From: Aminobacter niigataensis
GTDB lineage: Bacteria; Pseudomonadota; Alphaproteobacteria; Rhizobiales; Rhizobiaceae
Direction: 5' to 3'
NCBI RefSeq assembly: GCF_014200015.1
Contig: NZ_JACHOT010000003.1
Span: 62,001-126,000, forward strand
DNA: 64,000 nt
Position numbers and translations under genes: made by a program. This document shows, in pieces, positions 19,312-27,762 of the stretch. Under the pieces are notes generated by a model. The model was not told where the DNA came from. It ran no database searches and was given only the letters and a program-made list of their open reading frames with translations. Each line of letters starts with the position of its first letter. Within the stretch, counting starts at the first letter, position 1.

Positions 19312-19412
19312 TACCCCCACCCCTAGCCCCTCCCCACAAGGGGGAGGGGAACTTGGCGGTGGCGCTTCGTTGTTCCCCTCCCCCTTGTGGGGAGGGGTTA
19401 GGGGTGGGGGTA
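19312..19412. repeat. 41-bp near-perfect inverted repeat, 19-bp spacer
   Basis: The arms 19312-19352 and 19372-19412 are reverse complements at 40 of 41 positions (one C/T difference). They are built from runs such as cccctccccacaaggggg. It fills the gap between cdd and the upstream permease gene. Similar palindromes are widespread in rhizobial intergenic DNA, as I recall. In RNA it would form a very strong hairpin that could set the ratio of transporter to enzyme. Confidence 0.85.
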
Positions 19413-19425
19413 AATGCGACCACGT

Positions 19426-20397
19426 TCAGCGCTCCTTGACATAAGGCACGCCGCCGGCGCGCGGCGGGATGGCCTTGCCGATGAAGCCGGCGAGCAGGAT
19501 GACGGTGAGGATGTAGGGCAGCGCCTGCATCAGTTGCACCGGCACCTTGCCGATGACCGGCAAGGGCGAGCCCTGCAGGCGGATCGACAGCGCGTCGAGG
19601 AAGCCGAACAGCAGGCAGGCGAACATCGCCGGCACCGGTTTCCACTTGGCGAAGATCAGGGCGGCGAGCGCGATGTAACCGCGGCCGGCGGTCATGTCCT
19701 TGACGAAGCCGGCGTTCTGGGCGAGCGCCATGTAGGAACCGGCTAGGCCTGTCAGGATGCCGGTGCAGATGACCGCACGATAGCGCAGCCAGGCGACAGA
19801 AATGCCCGCCGTGTCGACAGCTGCCGGATTTTCGCCGACGGCGCGCAGGCGCAGGCCGAAGCGGGTACGGAACAGCACCCACCAGGTGAACGGCACCGCC
19901 AGGAAGGCGACGTAGGTCAGCAGCGAATGGCCCGACAGCAGGCCGGAATAGAGCTGGCCAATGATCGGCACATCGCGCAGGGCATCGGCACCCGGCAGGT
20001 GGATGGCGCCGAAGCGACCTTCGGGCGGCAGTGAGGGCGTGCGGCCGCCCTGCTGGAACCAGGCCTGTCCGAGGATGATCGTCGAGCCGGCGGCGATGAA
20101 ATTGATGGCAACGCCCGAGACGATCTGGTTGCCCCGGTGGGTGATCGAGGCAAAGCCGTGGATCAGCGCCATGCCGACCGAGACCAGCACGGCGACGAGC
20201 AGGCCGATCCATGCCGAGGCAAAGACGGCAGCGGCAGCAGCACCGGCAAAGGCGCCGGCCAGCATCTTGCCCTCGAGGCCGATGTCGAAGACGCCGGCGC
20301 GTTCGGAATAGAGGCCGGCCAGGCAGGCGAGCAGCAATGGCACCGAAACGCGGATCGTCGAGTTCAGGATGTTGATGAGCGTGTCGACGAATTCCAT
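19426..20397 (-). CDS. Nucleoside ABC transporter permease (second, BmpC/NupQ-like)
   Basis: 323-residue inner membrane permease with eight or nine hydrophobic segments. The pattern LYSERAGVFDIGLEGKMLAG is the coupling/early helix signature of the BPD_transp_2 family shared with ribose and BMP transporters. MEFVDTLINILNSTIRVSVP is the preferred start (20397), one base after the neighbouring permease stop. It forms a heterodimer with the permease upstream. Location between cdd and other import genes supports nucleoside uptake. Confidence 0.93.
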   Translation of the reverse strand: MEFVDTLINILNSTIRVSVPLLLACLAGLYSERAGVFDIGLEGKMLAGAFAGAAAAAVFASAWIGLLVAVLVSVGMALIHGFASITHRGNQIVSGVAINFIAAGSTIILGQAWFQQGGRTPSLPPEGRFGAIHLPGADALRDVPIIGQLYSGLLSGHSLLTYVAFLAVPFTWWVLFRTRFGLRLRAVGENPAAVDTAGISVAWLRYRAVICTGILTGLAGSYMALAQNAGFVKDMTAGRGYIALAALIFAKWKPVPAMFACLLFGFLDALSIRLQGSPLPVIGKVPVQLMQALPYILTVILLAGFIGKAIPPRAGGVPYVKER

Positions 20398-20398
20398 T

Positions 20399-21538
20399 TC
20401 AGGCACGCTCCCCTTTGGCCGCGATGCCGACCGATCGTGGACTGAAGCTCGCGAAGATGCCCTGGATCGTCGGGCGGAACATGTTTTCCAGCGCACCGGC
20501 AAACAGGATGACCAAGCCCTGGATGATGACGATCATGTCGCGGCTGATGTTCGGCATCTCGAAGGCGAGTTCGGCACCGCCCTGATAGAGCATGCCGAAC
20601 AGGATCGCCGCCGGCACGATGCCGACCGGATGCGAGCGGCCCATCAGCGCAACCGCGATACCGACGAAACCGGCCCCGCCGGCGAAGTCGAGCGGAACGT
20701 TGTGCTGGTCGCCCATGATCGGGTTGAGCGCCATCATGCCGGCCAGGGCGCCGGAGATCAGCATGGTGACGATGATGATGCGGGTTTCCGAAATTCCGGC
20801 ATAACGCGCAGCCTTCGAGCTGAAGCCGTAAGTGCGGATTTCGTAGCCGAGCTTGGTGCGCCAGATCAGCACCCAGACCAGGAAGGCCATGGCCAGCGCC
20901 AGCAGGAACGAGATGTTGAGCGGCGCCGACGGCCTGACCTTGAGGCCGAACTCGGCCAGCAGCCAGCCGAGCTTGGGCAGTTGCCCGCCTTCGAGGAATT
21001 GGCGCGTTTGCGGCGCCATCGACCCGGCGGGCTTCAACACGTTGACCAGCATGTAGACCATCACGGAGGCGGCGATGAAGTTGAACATGATGGTGGTGAT
21101 GACGATGTGCGAGCCGCGTTTGGCCTGGAGATAGGCCGGGATCAGCGCCCACAGCGCGCCGAACAGCGCCGAGGCTATGATCGCCATCGGGAAGACGACC
21201 CACCATGGCAGCGTGCTGTCGAAGGCCAGGACAACGATGGCGATGCCGAGGCCGGCGATATAGGCTTGGCCTTCGCCGCCGATGTTGAACAGGCCGCAAT
21301 GGAAGGCGACCGCCACAGCAAGGCCGGTGAAGATGAAGTTGGTGGCGTAGTAGAGCGTGTAGGCAATGCCCTGGCCGCTACCGAAAGCGCCCTCGACGAG
21401 GATGACGGCGGCACGCAGCGGGTTTTCGCCGACGAGCAGCACCACAAGGCCGGCCACCGCAAAGGCAACAAGCAGGTTGATGAGGGGAATGAGGCCGTAG
21501 TCGGCCCATGCCGGCAGTTTTGCGTAAGGCGTGCTCAT
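20399..21538 (-). CDS. Nucleoside ABC transporter permease (first, BmpB/NupP-like)
   Basis: 379 residues. BPD_transp_2 family permease with the GLFNIGGEGQAYIAGLG signature and about nine membrane segments. The start ATG at 21538 overlaps the ATPase stop by 4 bp. It pairs with the shorter permease that follows by one base. Together with the ATPase and the BMP-family binding protein it should import nucleosides or related purine compounds. Confidence 0.93.
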   Translation of the reverse strand: MSTPYAKLPAWADYGLIPLINLLVAFAVAGLVVLLVGENPLRAAVILVEGAFGSGQGIAYTLYYATNFIFTGLAVAVAFHCGLFNIGGEGQAYIAGLGIAIVVLAFDSTLPWWVVFPMAIIASALFGALWALIPAYLQAKRGSHIVITTIMFNFIAASVMVYMLVNVLKPAGSMAPQTRQFLEGGQLPKLGWLLAEFGLKVRPSAPLNISFLLALAMAFLVWVLIWRTKLGYEIRTYGFSSKAARYAGISETRIIIVTMLISGALAGMMALNPIMGDQHNVPLDFAGGAGFVGIAVALMGRSHPVGIVPAAILFGMLYQGGAELAFEMPNISRDMIVIIQGLVILFAGALENMFRPTIQGIFASFSPRSVGIAAKGERA

Positions 21539-23067
21539 TCGGCGGCTTCCTTGTGCTCGACGCCGGCCATCAGCAGACCAAGCTCGCCTTCGCTGGTTTC
21601 GGGTCCGCGCTCGCCGACGACGCGGCCGGCGAACATCACCAGGATGCGGTCGGAGAGCGAGCGGATCTCGTCGAGCTCGACGGAGATCAGCAGCACGGCC
21701 TTGCCCTGATCGCGCATGGCGATCAGCCGCTTGTGTATGAATTCGATGGCGCCGACATCGACGCCGCGGGTTGGCTGGCCGACGATCAGGACGCCGGGGT
21801 CCTGCTCGATCTCGCGGGCGAGCACGATCTTCTGCTGGTTGCCGCCGGAGAAATTGGCGGTCTTGAGCCGGGGATTGGCCGGGCGGATGTCGTATTTCTC
21901 GATCTTGTCCTGCGCGTCCTTCTGGATCGCCTCGAGATTGAGGAACGGGCCCTTCAGATATTGCGGCTTGTCGTGATAGCCGAGGATCGAGTTCTCGCTT
22001 TCGTCGAAGGCGAGCACCAGGCCGACGTGATGCCGGTCCTCCGGCACATGGGCGAGGCCACGGTCGCGCAGTTCGCCCGGGTCGGCCTGGCCGGTCAGGT
22101 CGATCGGCGTGCCATCGAGCATGACCGTACCGGACACCGCCTTGCGGATGCCGGAAACGGCTTCCATCAGTTCTGACTGGCCGTTGCCGGCAACACCGGC
22201 AATGCCGACGATCTCGCCGGCGCGAATGTCGAAGGAGACGTCGTCGACCATGGTGACGCCGCGCGAGTCCTTGACCGTCAGGTTCTTGACCGCAAGCTTG
22301 ACCGCGCCGGGCTTTGCCTCGCCCTTTTCGACGCGCAGCAGGACGCGGCGGCCGACCATCAGCTCGGCCAACTCCTCGACCGTGGTCTCGCTGGTCTTGC
22401 GTGTCGCCACCATCGTGCCCTGGCGCATGACCGAGACATTATCGGTGATGGCCATGATCTCGCGCAGCTTGTGCGTGATCAGCACCACCGTCTTGCCCTG
22501 CTCCTTGAGCTGCTCGAGGATGCGGAACAGGTGGTCGGCCTCGGCCGGGGTCAGCACGCCCGTCGGCTCGTCGAGGATCAGTATCTCGGCGCCGCGATAA
22601 AGCGCCTTGAGGATTTCGACGCGTTGCTGGAGCCCGACCGGCAGTTCTTCGATGAGCGCGTCGGGATCGACCTCGAGGCCGTATTCCTTCTCCAGGCGGC
22701 GCAGTTCCGAGCGCGCCTTGGCGATCGACTTCGTCAGCAGGGCCTCGCCCTCGGCGCCAAGGATGACGTTCTCCAGCACCGAGAAGTTCTCGACCAGCAT
22801 GAAGTGCTGGTGGACCATGCCGATGCCGGCGGCGATGGCGTCGTTCGGTGTCTTGATCGCCGTCGGCTTGCCGTTGACACGGATTTCGCCGCTGTCGGCC
22901 TGGTAGAAACCGTACAGGATCGACATCAGCGTCGACTTGCCGGCTCCGTTCTCGCCGATGATGCCGTGGATGGTGCCGCGCGGAATTTCGAGCGCGATGT
23001 CGCGGTTGGCGCGCACGGCGCCGAAACTCTTGTTGATGCCGATCAGCTCGATCGCATTTTCAGCCAT
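21535..23067 (-). CDS. Nucleoside ABC transporter ATP-binding protein, two nucleotide-binding domains
   Basis: 510 residues with two ABC domains in tandem, as in RbsA-like importers. Domain 1 has the Walker A GENGAGKSTLMSILYG and Walker B ILILDEPTGVLTPAEAD. Domain 2 starts around residue 260 with a modified Walker A VAGNGQSELMEAVSG and retains an LSGGNQQK-like FSGGNQQKIVLARE. Degenerate second-site P-loops are normal in this family. It is the first gene of the cdd/punA transcription unit after the upstream slyX-VOC-BMP block. Confidence 0.95.
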   Translation of the reverse strand: MAENAIELIGINKSFGAVRANRDIALEIPRGTIHGIIGENGAGKSTLMSILYGFYQADSGEIRVNGKPTAIKTPNDAIAAGIGMVHQHFMLVENFSVLENVILGAEGEALLTKSIAKARSELRRLEKEYGLEVDPDALIEELPVGLQQRVEILKALYRGAEILILDEPTGVLTPAEADHLFRILEQLKEQGKTVVLITHKLREIMAITDNVSVMRQGTMVATRKTSETTVEELAELMVGRRVLLRVEKGEAKPGAVKLAVKNLTVKDSRGVTMVDDVSFDIRAGEIVGIAGVAGNGQSELMEAVSGIRKAVSGTVMLDGTPIDLTGQADPGELRDRGLAHVPEDRHHVGLVLAFDESENSILGYHDKPQYLKGPFLNLEAIQKDAQDKIEKYDIRPANPRLKTANFSGGNQQKIVLAREIEQDPGVLIVGQPTRGVDVGAIEFIHKRLIAMRDQGKAVLLISVELDEIRSLSDRILVMFAGRVVGERGPETSEGELGLLMAGVEHKEAAE

Positions 23068-23231
23068 TCGACCGTCCCACCTCAGGTTCTTATGTTCTTG
23101 TTATGGCTTGTCCGAAGAGCTAGCACGGTCGCCCTGCCCTGCCAATCGGCTCGGCTCCCGTACTCGACAAACCGGGCGCGGATGCCCACTTTCAACTGGT
23201 CCCGACCATTGCGGACCGAGGAGCATTGACC

Positions 23232-23441
23232 ATGACCACGCCACAGGATCGGCTGACGACGCTGGAAATCCGCAATGCCGAACAGGAGCACGTGATCGAG
23301 GAGCTTTCGGGCCAGGTCGCGGAGCAGTGGAAGGTGATCGACCGCCTGCAGAAGAAGCTCGACGCGCTGGCCGACCGCTTCCTCGTCCTCGAGGAGCAGA
23401 CCCTGCCCGACACGCCGGTGACGAAACCTCCGCACTGGTAG
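23232..23441 (+). CDS. slyX: SlyX-family small coiled-coil protein
   Basis: 69 residues. The sequence is dominated by heptads (RLTTLEIRNAEQEHVIEELS, VIDRLQKKLDALADRF) and ends in PPHW, the hallmark tail of SlyX proteins. The ATG at 23232 follows GAGGAG; a TTG two codons earlier is less likely. Function unknown. It lies on the plus strand between the ATPase and the VOC gene, splitting the nucleoside transporter locus. Confidence 0.88.
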   Translation: MTTPQDRLTTLEIRNAEQEHVIEELSGQVAEQWKVIDRLQKKLDALADRFLVLEEQTLPDTPVTKPPHW

Positions 23442-23462
23442 AACCGCACGCTGCCAAGGCTT

Positions 23463-23834
23463 TCAGGTCAGGCCGGCCGCATCAGACGGTTGCCACAGCT
23501 CGATCGGGTTGCCCTCGGGATCGTGGATGCGGCAGAAGCGCCCGACCTCGGAATCCCATTCGGCACGCGTCTCGACTGCTATTCCCGCCGCCGTGAGGTC
23601 GGCCATCATGCCATCGAGATCGTCGACGCGCAGGTTGATCAGCCATTGCTGTTCGGCGCGCCCGAAATAGTCGGTGTCGTGGCTGAAGGGTGCAAACACG
23701 GTCGGACCCGCCTGCTGCTTCCAGACTTCCTTGGCGATGTCGAGGATACCGAGATGCTTCTCGTACCAGGCGGCGAGCGACTGGGGCTCTCTGGCGCGAA
23801 AGAAGAAACCGCCTATGCCGGTGACCTTGGCCAT
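23463..23834 (-). CDS. Glyoxalase/bleomycin-resistance (VOC) family protein
   Basis: 123 residues with two VOC beta-alpha-beta modules: GIGGFFFRAREPQSLAAWYE and LINLRVDDLDGMMADLTAAG, ending CRIHDPEGNPIELWQP, where the terminal Glu is the usual metal ligand. The start follows GGGAGGATGTG. Substrate unknown; this subgroup is often called lactoylglutathione lyase-like. It is the first gene after the BMP protein on the same strand, separated by 101 bp. Confidence 0.85.
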   Translation of the reverse strand: MAKVTGIGGFFFRAREPQSLAAWYEKHLGILDIAKEVWKQQAGPTVFAPFSHDTDYFGRAEQQWLINLRVDDLDGMMADLTAAGIAVETRAEWDSEVGRFCRIHDPEGNPIELWQPSDAAGLT

Positions 23835-23935
23835 CACATCCTCCCGCCGGTGGCGAGCTCCGTGAAATTCTCCTGCCTGAACGAAACGAACCACCAGGCA
23901 CAGCCCGGTGGTTCGCATTTCCGGTCTTCAGCCGA

Positions 23936-24925
23936 TCAATAGGGGCACTTGTCGTCCGAGGTGTAGTCGTGGACCTGGACGGTACCGGCGATGATGTCGG
24001 CCTTGGCCTTTTCGACCGCAGCCTTCATCTCGTCGGTGACGAGCGCCTTGTTGTTGTCGTCCATGGCGTAGTCGACGCCGCCTTCCTTGAGGCCGAGATT
24101 GTTGATGCCGCCTTCGAACTTGTCGTTCTTGGCATCCATGAAGGCGTTGTAGACGGCAACGTCGACGCGCTTGAGCATCGAGGTCAGCACCTTGCCGGGC
24201 TGCAGGCCATTCTGGTTGGAATCGACGCCGATGCCGAGCTTGCCGGCATCTGCCGCAGCCTGGAGCACGCCGACGCCGGTGCCGCCGGCAGCGGCGTAAA
24301 CCACGTCGGCGCCCTGCGAGATCTGCGTCTTGGTGATTTCACCGCCCTTGGTCGGGTCGTTCCATGCAGCCGGCGTGTCGCCGGTCATGTTCTGGATGAC
24401 TTCGGTGGCACCGGCAGCCTTGGCGCCGCCAACGTAACCGCAGCCGAACTTACGGATCAGCGGAACGTCCATGCCGCCGACGAAGCCGACCTTCTTGGTG
24501 GTGGAGGCGAGCGCCGCCATCACGCCGACGAGGTAGGAACCTTCATGTTCCTTGAAGACGATCGACTTCACGTTGGGCTTTTCGACGACCATGTCGATGA
24601 TGGCGAACTTGAGGTCCGGATAGTCGGTCGCCACCTTGTCGAGCGCCTCGGACCAGGCGAAGCCGGCCATGACGATCGGGTTGCGGCCGTCCTCGGCAAA
24701 GCGGCGCAACGCCTGGTCGCGCTGCGAGGCATTGGAGACTTCGAACTCGACATAGGAGATGCCGGTCTCGGCCTTGAACTTTTCCGCGCCGTTGAAGGAC
24801 GCTTCGTTGAACGACTTGTCGAACTTGCCGCCGAGATCGTAGAGCAGTGCCGGCTGGACATCAGCGGCAAACGCCGGAAGACACATGGCGGTAGCCGCCA
24901 GAAGGCCGAGAACGATACGTTTCAT
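23936..24925 (-). CDS. BMP-family nucleoside-binding periplasmic protein
   Basis: Substrate-binding protein of the nucleoside importer. 329 residues. It has a cleavable signal peptide (MKRIVLGLLAATAMCLPAFA, cut after AFA) without a lipobox cysteine, and the PnrA/BMP domain opens ALLYDLGGKFDKSFNEASFN. YAAAGGTGVGVLQAA and GVDSNQNGLQPGKVLTSMLK are typical. The preceding 194 bp up to msrA should hold its promoter. It is strongly expressed in relatives as the cognate binding protein; here it is separated from its ATPase by two unrelated genes. Confidence 0.94.
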   Translation of the reverse strand: MKRIVLGLLAATAMCLPAFAADVQPALLYDLGGKFDKSFNEASFNGAEKFKAETGISYVEFEVSNASQRDQALRRFAEDGRNPIVMAGFAWSEALDKVATDYPDLKFAIIDMVVEKPNVKSIVFKEHEGSYLVGVMAALASTTKKVGFVGGMDVPLIRKFGCGYVGGAKAAGATEVIQNMTGDTPAAWNDPTKGGEITKTQISQGADVVYAAAGGTGVGVLQAAADAGKLGIGVDSNQNGLQPGKVLTSMLKRVDVAVYNAFMDAKNDKFEGGINNLGLKEGGVDYAMDDNNKALVTDEMKAAVEKAKADIIAGTVQVHDYTSDDKCPY

Positions 24926-25119
24926 GTGATCCACACCCTGTCGGTTGTCTTTTTGCGATCGCCGCACGCACCGTTCCTCCGGTTGCCGCACAGCACATGG
25001 CGAGGGCCCTATCCCCCCACGCATAGCCATTTCTTGCACGGGCCAAGACAAAATTCACGCGGAATCTTGACCTTTTGGAAAAATGCACAGGCGTCGCAAA
25101 TGGTGTGTGAAACGAATGC

Positions 25120-25785
25120 CTAAATGGCGGCCCGCTGAGGGATCGCGCAAGCAACGCCGGTGCCCTTCAGGCCGCAATAGCCATAGGGATTCTTGGCCAG
25201 ATACTGCTGGTGATCCTCTTCGGCGAAATAGAACTCCGGCGCGGCTGCGATCTCGGTGGTGATCTTGTCGCGCCCCGCCCCCTTGAGCGCCGCCTGATAG
25301 GCATCGCGCGAGGCGATCGCCTCCGCCTGCTGGGCGTCGGAGAAGGTGTAGATCGCCGAGCGGTAGGTGGTACCGACATCGTTGCCCTGGCGCATGCCCT
25401 GCGTCGGGTCGTGGCTCTCCCAGAAGATCTTCAGCAGATCGGCGTAGGCGACCTCCTTGGGGTCGAAGACGACAAGCACGACCTCGGCATGGCCGGTGAG
25501 GCCGGTGCAGGTCTCCTGGTAGGTCGGATTGGGGGTAAGCCCGCCGGCATAGCCGACAGCCGTCACCCAGACGCCTGGCGTCTGCCAGAACAGCCGCTCG
25601 GCGCCCCAGAAGCAGCCGAGGCCGAACAGCGCCTGCTCGAACCCCTCGGGGTAAGGCCCCTTGAGCGGGCGCTTGGAGACATGATGCTTGTTGGCGGTCG
25701 GAAGCGGTCGCTCGCGGCCGGGCAGTGCCTCGCCGGGCACCGGCAGCTTGAGCTTCTTGTTCAGCATGTCGCTCAGGAAAAACAT
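25120..25785 (-). CDS. msrA: Peptide-methionine (S)-S-oxide reductase MsrA
   Basis: Repairs methionine S-sulphoxide in proteins using thioredoxin. 221 residues from [20 protein letters not shown], a longer N-terminus typical of rhizobial MsrA. The catalytic motif [14 protein letters not shown] is intact, as are [13 protein letters not shown] and [16 protein letters not shown]-terminal cysteines in [13 protein letters not shown] provide resolving residues. It appears to be transcribed alone. Confidence 0.95.
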   Translation of the reverse strand: MFFLSDMLNKKLKLPVPGEALPGRERPLPTANKHHVSKRPLKGPYPEGFEQALFGLGCFWGAERLFWQTPGVWVTAVGYAGGLTPNPTYQETCTGLTGHAEVVLVVFDPKEVAYADLLKIFWESHDPTQGMRQGNDVGTTYRSAIYTFSDAQQAEAIASRDAYQAALKGAGRDKITTEIAAAPEFYFAEEDHQQYLAKNPYGYCGLKGTGVACAIPQRAAI

Positions 25786-25844
25786 CGGGAGTCTGCCTTT
25801 CTCATAGAGCCGAAACCCTGTCGCGCCGCGGCAGCGGCCGGCGG

Positions 25845-26165
25845 TCAGACTTCGGCAGTGAAGCGGCCCGGGCGCCGCCTGTGGCCTATCGCGTAGAGCA
25901 GGAAAGCCAGGACGGCGAAGACCGCGAAGCCGGGAAGATTGAGCACCGGCACGATGGCCGCATCCCACAATGCGGGGCCCGTCTTTTCGCGGACGAAAGC
26001 CTCGGTCGCGGCAAGCGTGCTCGGCGAGGCCGTCTGCCAGCTGGTGTCGAGCGGGGTCATCACCAGCCGCGACACGGCCACCGTGCGGGTGGCGTCGAGC
26101 ACTGCCATGATGACGGCCACCGAAAGCGCGATCGCTGCGGCAAGTCGGAACACGAAGCGGATCAT
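25845..26165 (-). CDS. Small two-helix membrane protein of unknown function
   Basis: 106 residues from [20 protein letters not shown]. An N-terminal helix, a soluble segment (about residues 25-70, [20 protein letters not shown]) and a second helix ([16 protein letters not shown]) followed by a basic tail HRRRPGRF. I recall similar unnamed proteins in other Rhizobiales but cannot name a family. It sits 59 bp upstream of msrA on the same strand and might share its transcript. Confidence 0.65.
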   Translation of the reverse strand: MIRFVFRLAAAIALSVAVIMAVLDATRTVAVSRLVMTPLDTSWQTASPSTLAATEAFVREKTGPALWDAAIVPVLNLPGFAVFAVLAFLLYAIGHRRRPGRFTAEV

Positions 26166-26256
26166 GCGAGGCCCTAGGATACCGGTTTCGACAGCAGAAA
26201 TAGGGTGTGCGGCGCCCGGGCGCAATCACGGACACGCCGAATTGACAGGCAAATGG

Positions 26257-26949
26257 CTAGGCGGCGACCTTGGGCCTGCGGCGATTGATGCGCCAAACGG
26301 CGAAGATGCCGCCACCTATCGCGCCGATCAGCCCGCCGACCAGGCCGACCAGCACTACGAAGTAGCCGCAAGCGCCCTCGAAGCAGCTGATGTCGGTGAC
26401 CTCGGAAATGCCGGTGCCGGCCGCAAGCCCGGCCACTGCACCGACCGCCCCGCCGACGATGACGCCGATAAGACCAGCGAAAAGCGAAACCAGCAGGCCG
26501 GGACGGGCGCGTTCGTCATTCCCTACCAAGGCACGCGGTTGATCCTGTCGGCTGACCAGCCAGATCATAACAAGGCCTATCGCGATCTCGCCGCCGTCCC
26601 AGGCGAGACCGACAAGGCCAAAGGCGAAGTCGGGCATGACAAGGACATAGATCTGCTTGGCCACCAGGAAGGCGATGATCGTCCATTGCCAGATGGTGAA
26701 GTTGCGCGGGAAGCGAACATCGCGATTGTAGGCAAGGACAAGCAGATAAATCCCCCAGGCGATGGTCACCGCGCTGAAGCCGACCGAGGCATAAATCAGG
26801 TACAACACCGCCGCCGGCATCGAGAAATCCAGCATGATGCCGATGCTGGCGTCGATGCCGCGTGCGCTGAGCGCCATGACAAGGCAAAGCCATGCCACCG
26901 GCAGCCAGCGCCAGATGTCCCAGCCGGACGGTTCGTTCTCGGACGGCAT
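26257..26949 (-). CDS. Multi-helix membrane protein of unknown function
   Basis: 230 residues from MPSENEPSGWDIWRWLP, preceded by GGGAG. About four helices in the first 130 residues are followed by a cytoplasmic loop and two glycine-rich helices (LFAGLIGVIVGGAVGAVAGL; VGLVGGLIGAIGGGIFAVW) flanking a short loop with two cysteines (SCFEGACG). The C-terminal part resembles glycine-zipper membrane segments. No family recognised. An upstream in-frame ATG at 27321 was rejected since it would run into the tRNA. Confidence 0.6.
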   Translation of the reverse strand: MPSENEPSGWDIWRWLPVAWLCLVMALSARGIDASIGIMLDFSMPAAVLYLIYASVGFSAVTIAWGIYLLVLAYNRDVRFPRNFTIWQWTIIAFLVAKQIYVLVMPDFAFGLVGLAWDGGEIAIGLVMIWLVSRQDQPRALVGNDERARPGLLVSLFAGLIGVIVGGAVGAVAGLAAGTGISEVTDISCFEGACGYFVVLVGLVGGLIGAIGGGIFAVWRINRRRPKVAA

Positions 26950-27291
26950 CGAATCTCCCCTGCCCCGCACTTTGTGACAGAGCGCCAGCCACTTGCAAGA
27001 AGGCCGATCACGGCCCTGGACCATCGCCCTGCGGTCGCGGCCCGCCCCGTTCGTGGTGCTGCGCGCGACCCCGATCATTTTGCCTGATAACATTTGCCAC
27101 GTCAGCGCTTGGCAAGTGGCGCAGGATCGACTAGATGAGCCCCGCAGTCGGATGCTCAATGTGTTCGGTGGCAGGCGATGGGTGCCCGGCAGGTTGGCCG
27201 CACCCGAATGACGGCTCAACGAGCCGACGCCAAGGAGATGCGTGCACTCCCAACCGGCCCGGCATAACCAGCCGGCGCAAAGCGCGCATGC
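26950..27291. other. Intergenic region before tRNA-Ser; no gene seen
   Basis: 342 bases without a credible coding sequence. A small inverted pair ttgcca/tggcaa occurs near 27093-27116. A promoter for the tRNA must lie here, but no clear -35/-10 pair can be assigned. Confidence 0.5.
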
Positions 27292-27381
27292 GGAGAGGTG
27301 GCCGAGTGGTTGAAGGCGCACGCCTGGAAAGTGTGTTTACGGGAGACCGTAACGCGGGTTCGAATCCCGCTCTCTCCGCCA
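27292..27381 (+). tRNA. tRNA-Ser (anticodon GGA)
   Basis: Acceptor arms ggagagg and tctctcc pair, followed by discriminator G and encoded CCA (27379-27381). The D-arm, the anticodon loop ctggaaa with GGA at 27326-27328, a long variable arm (acgggagaccgt) typical of serine tRNAs, and the T-arm gcgggttcgaatcccgc are all present. It marks the border between housekeeping genes and the catabolic accessory region, a common integration point in rhizobia. Confidence 0.97.
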
Positions 27382-27762
27382 TCCCCTAAATAATTGTAAT
27401 CATTTGTCTTTTATGCTTCCGAGCATTCGCCTAAAGTCGCTGGGACGTAGGCTGTTGCGACTTCAGGCCTGCAAGGGCCTCGGAGCGGCTCCTGTTTTCC
27501 CTCGAGGATGACGGCGACGTCGGGATCGTTGACCCGCATCACCCGGCTGTCCGGCATTGTGATTTTCCGCAAGGCCCAGCAGCTCGGCGCGGAGGCAGGC
27601 TTGGCGGGCGACCGTGCGAGCGTGCTGCTGGCTGACGATTTCCAGGTTGGCGCGCGTCATGTCGCAAGGCTCGATCGAACACGCGCACTGATCCGAGTGG
27701 GGCATGTCGATGTTGCGGGGCTTTCAAACAAGCCGGGCAGGCGCAGGCCCTCACTCAACAGC
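27382..27762. other. Non-coding stretch after tRNA-Ser; possible degraded DNA
   Basis: 381 bases with no confident gene. Overlapping short frames exist on both strands, including a minus-strand frame starting MTRANLEIVSQQHARTV, but none has a recognisable domain or a clear ribosome site. No integrase remnant or duplicate of the tRNA 3' end was found in the window. Confidence 0.4.

Noticed and set aside
27131-27382. Minus-strand ORF beginning [16 protein letters not shown] over the tRNA
   Set aside because: It is antisense to tRNA-Ser; this exact type of peptide is a well-known false gene call generated by the tRNA sequence.
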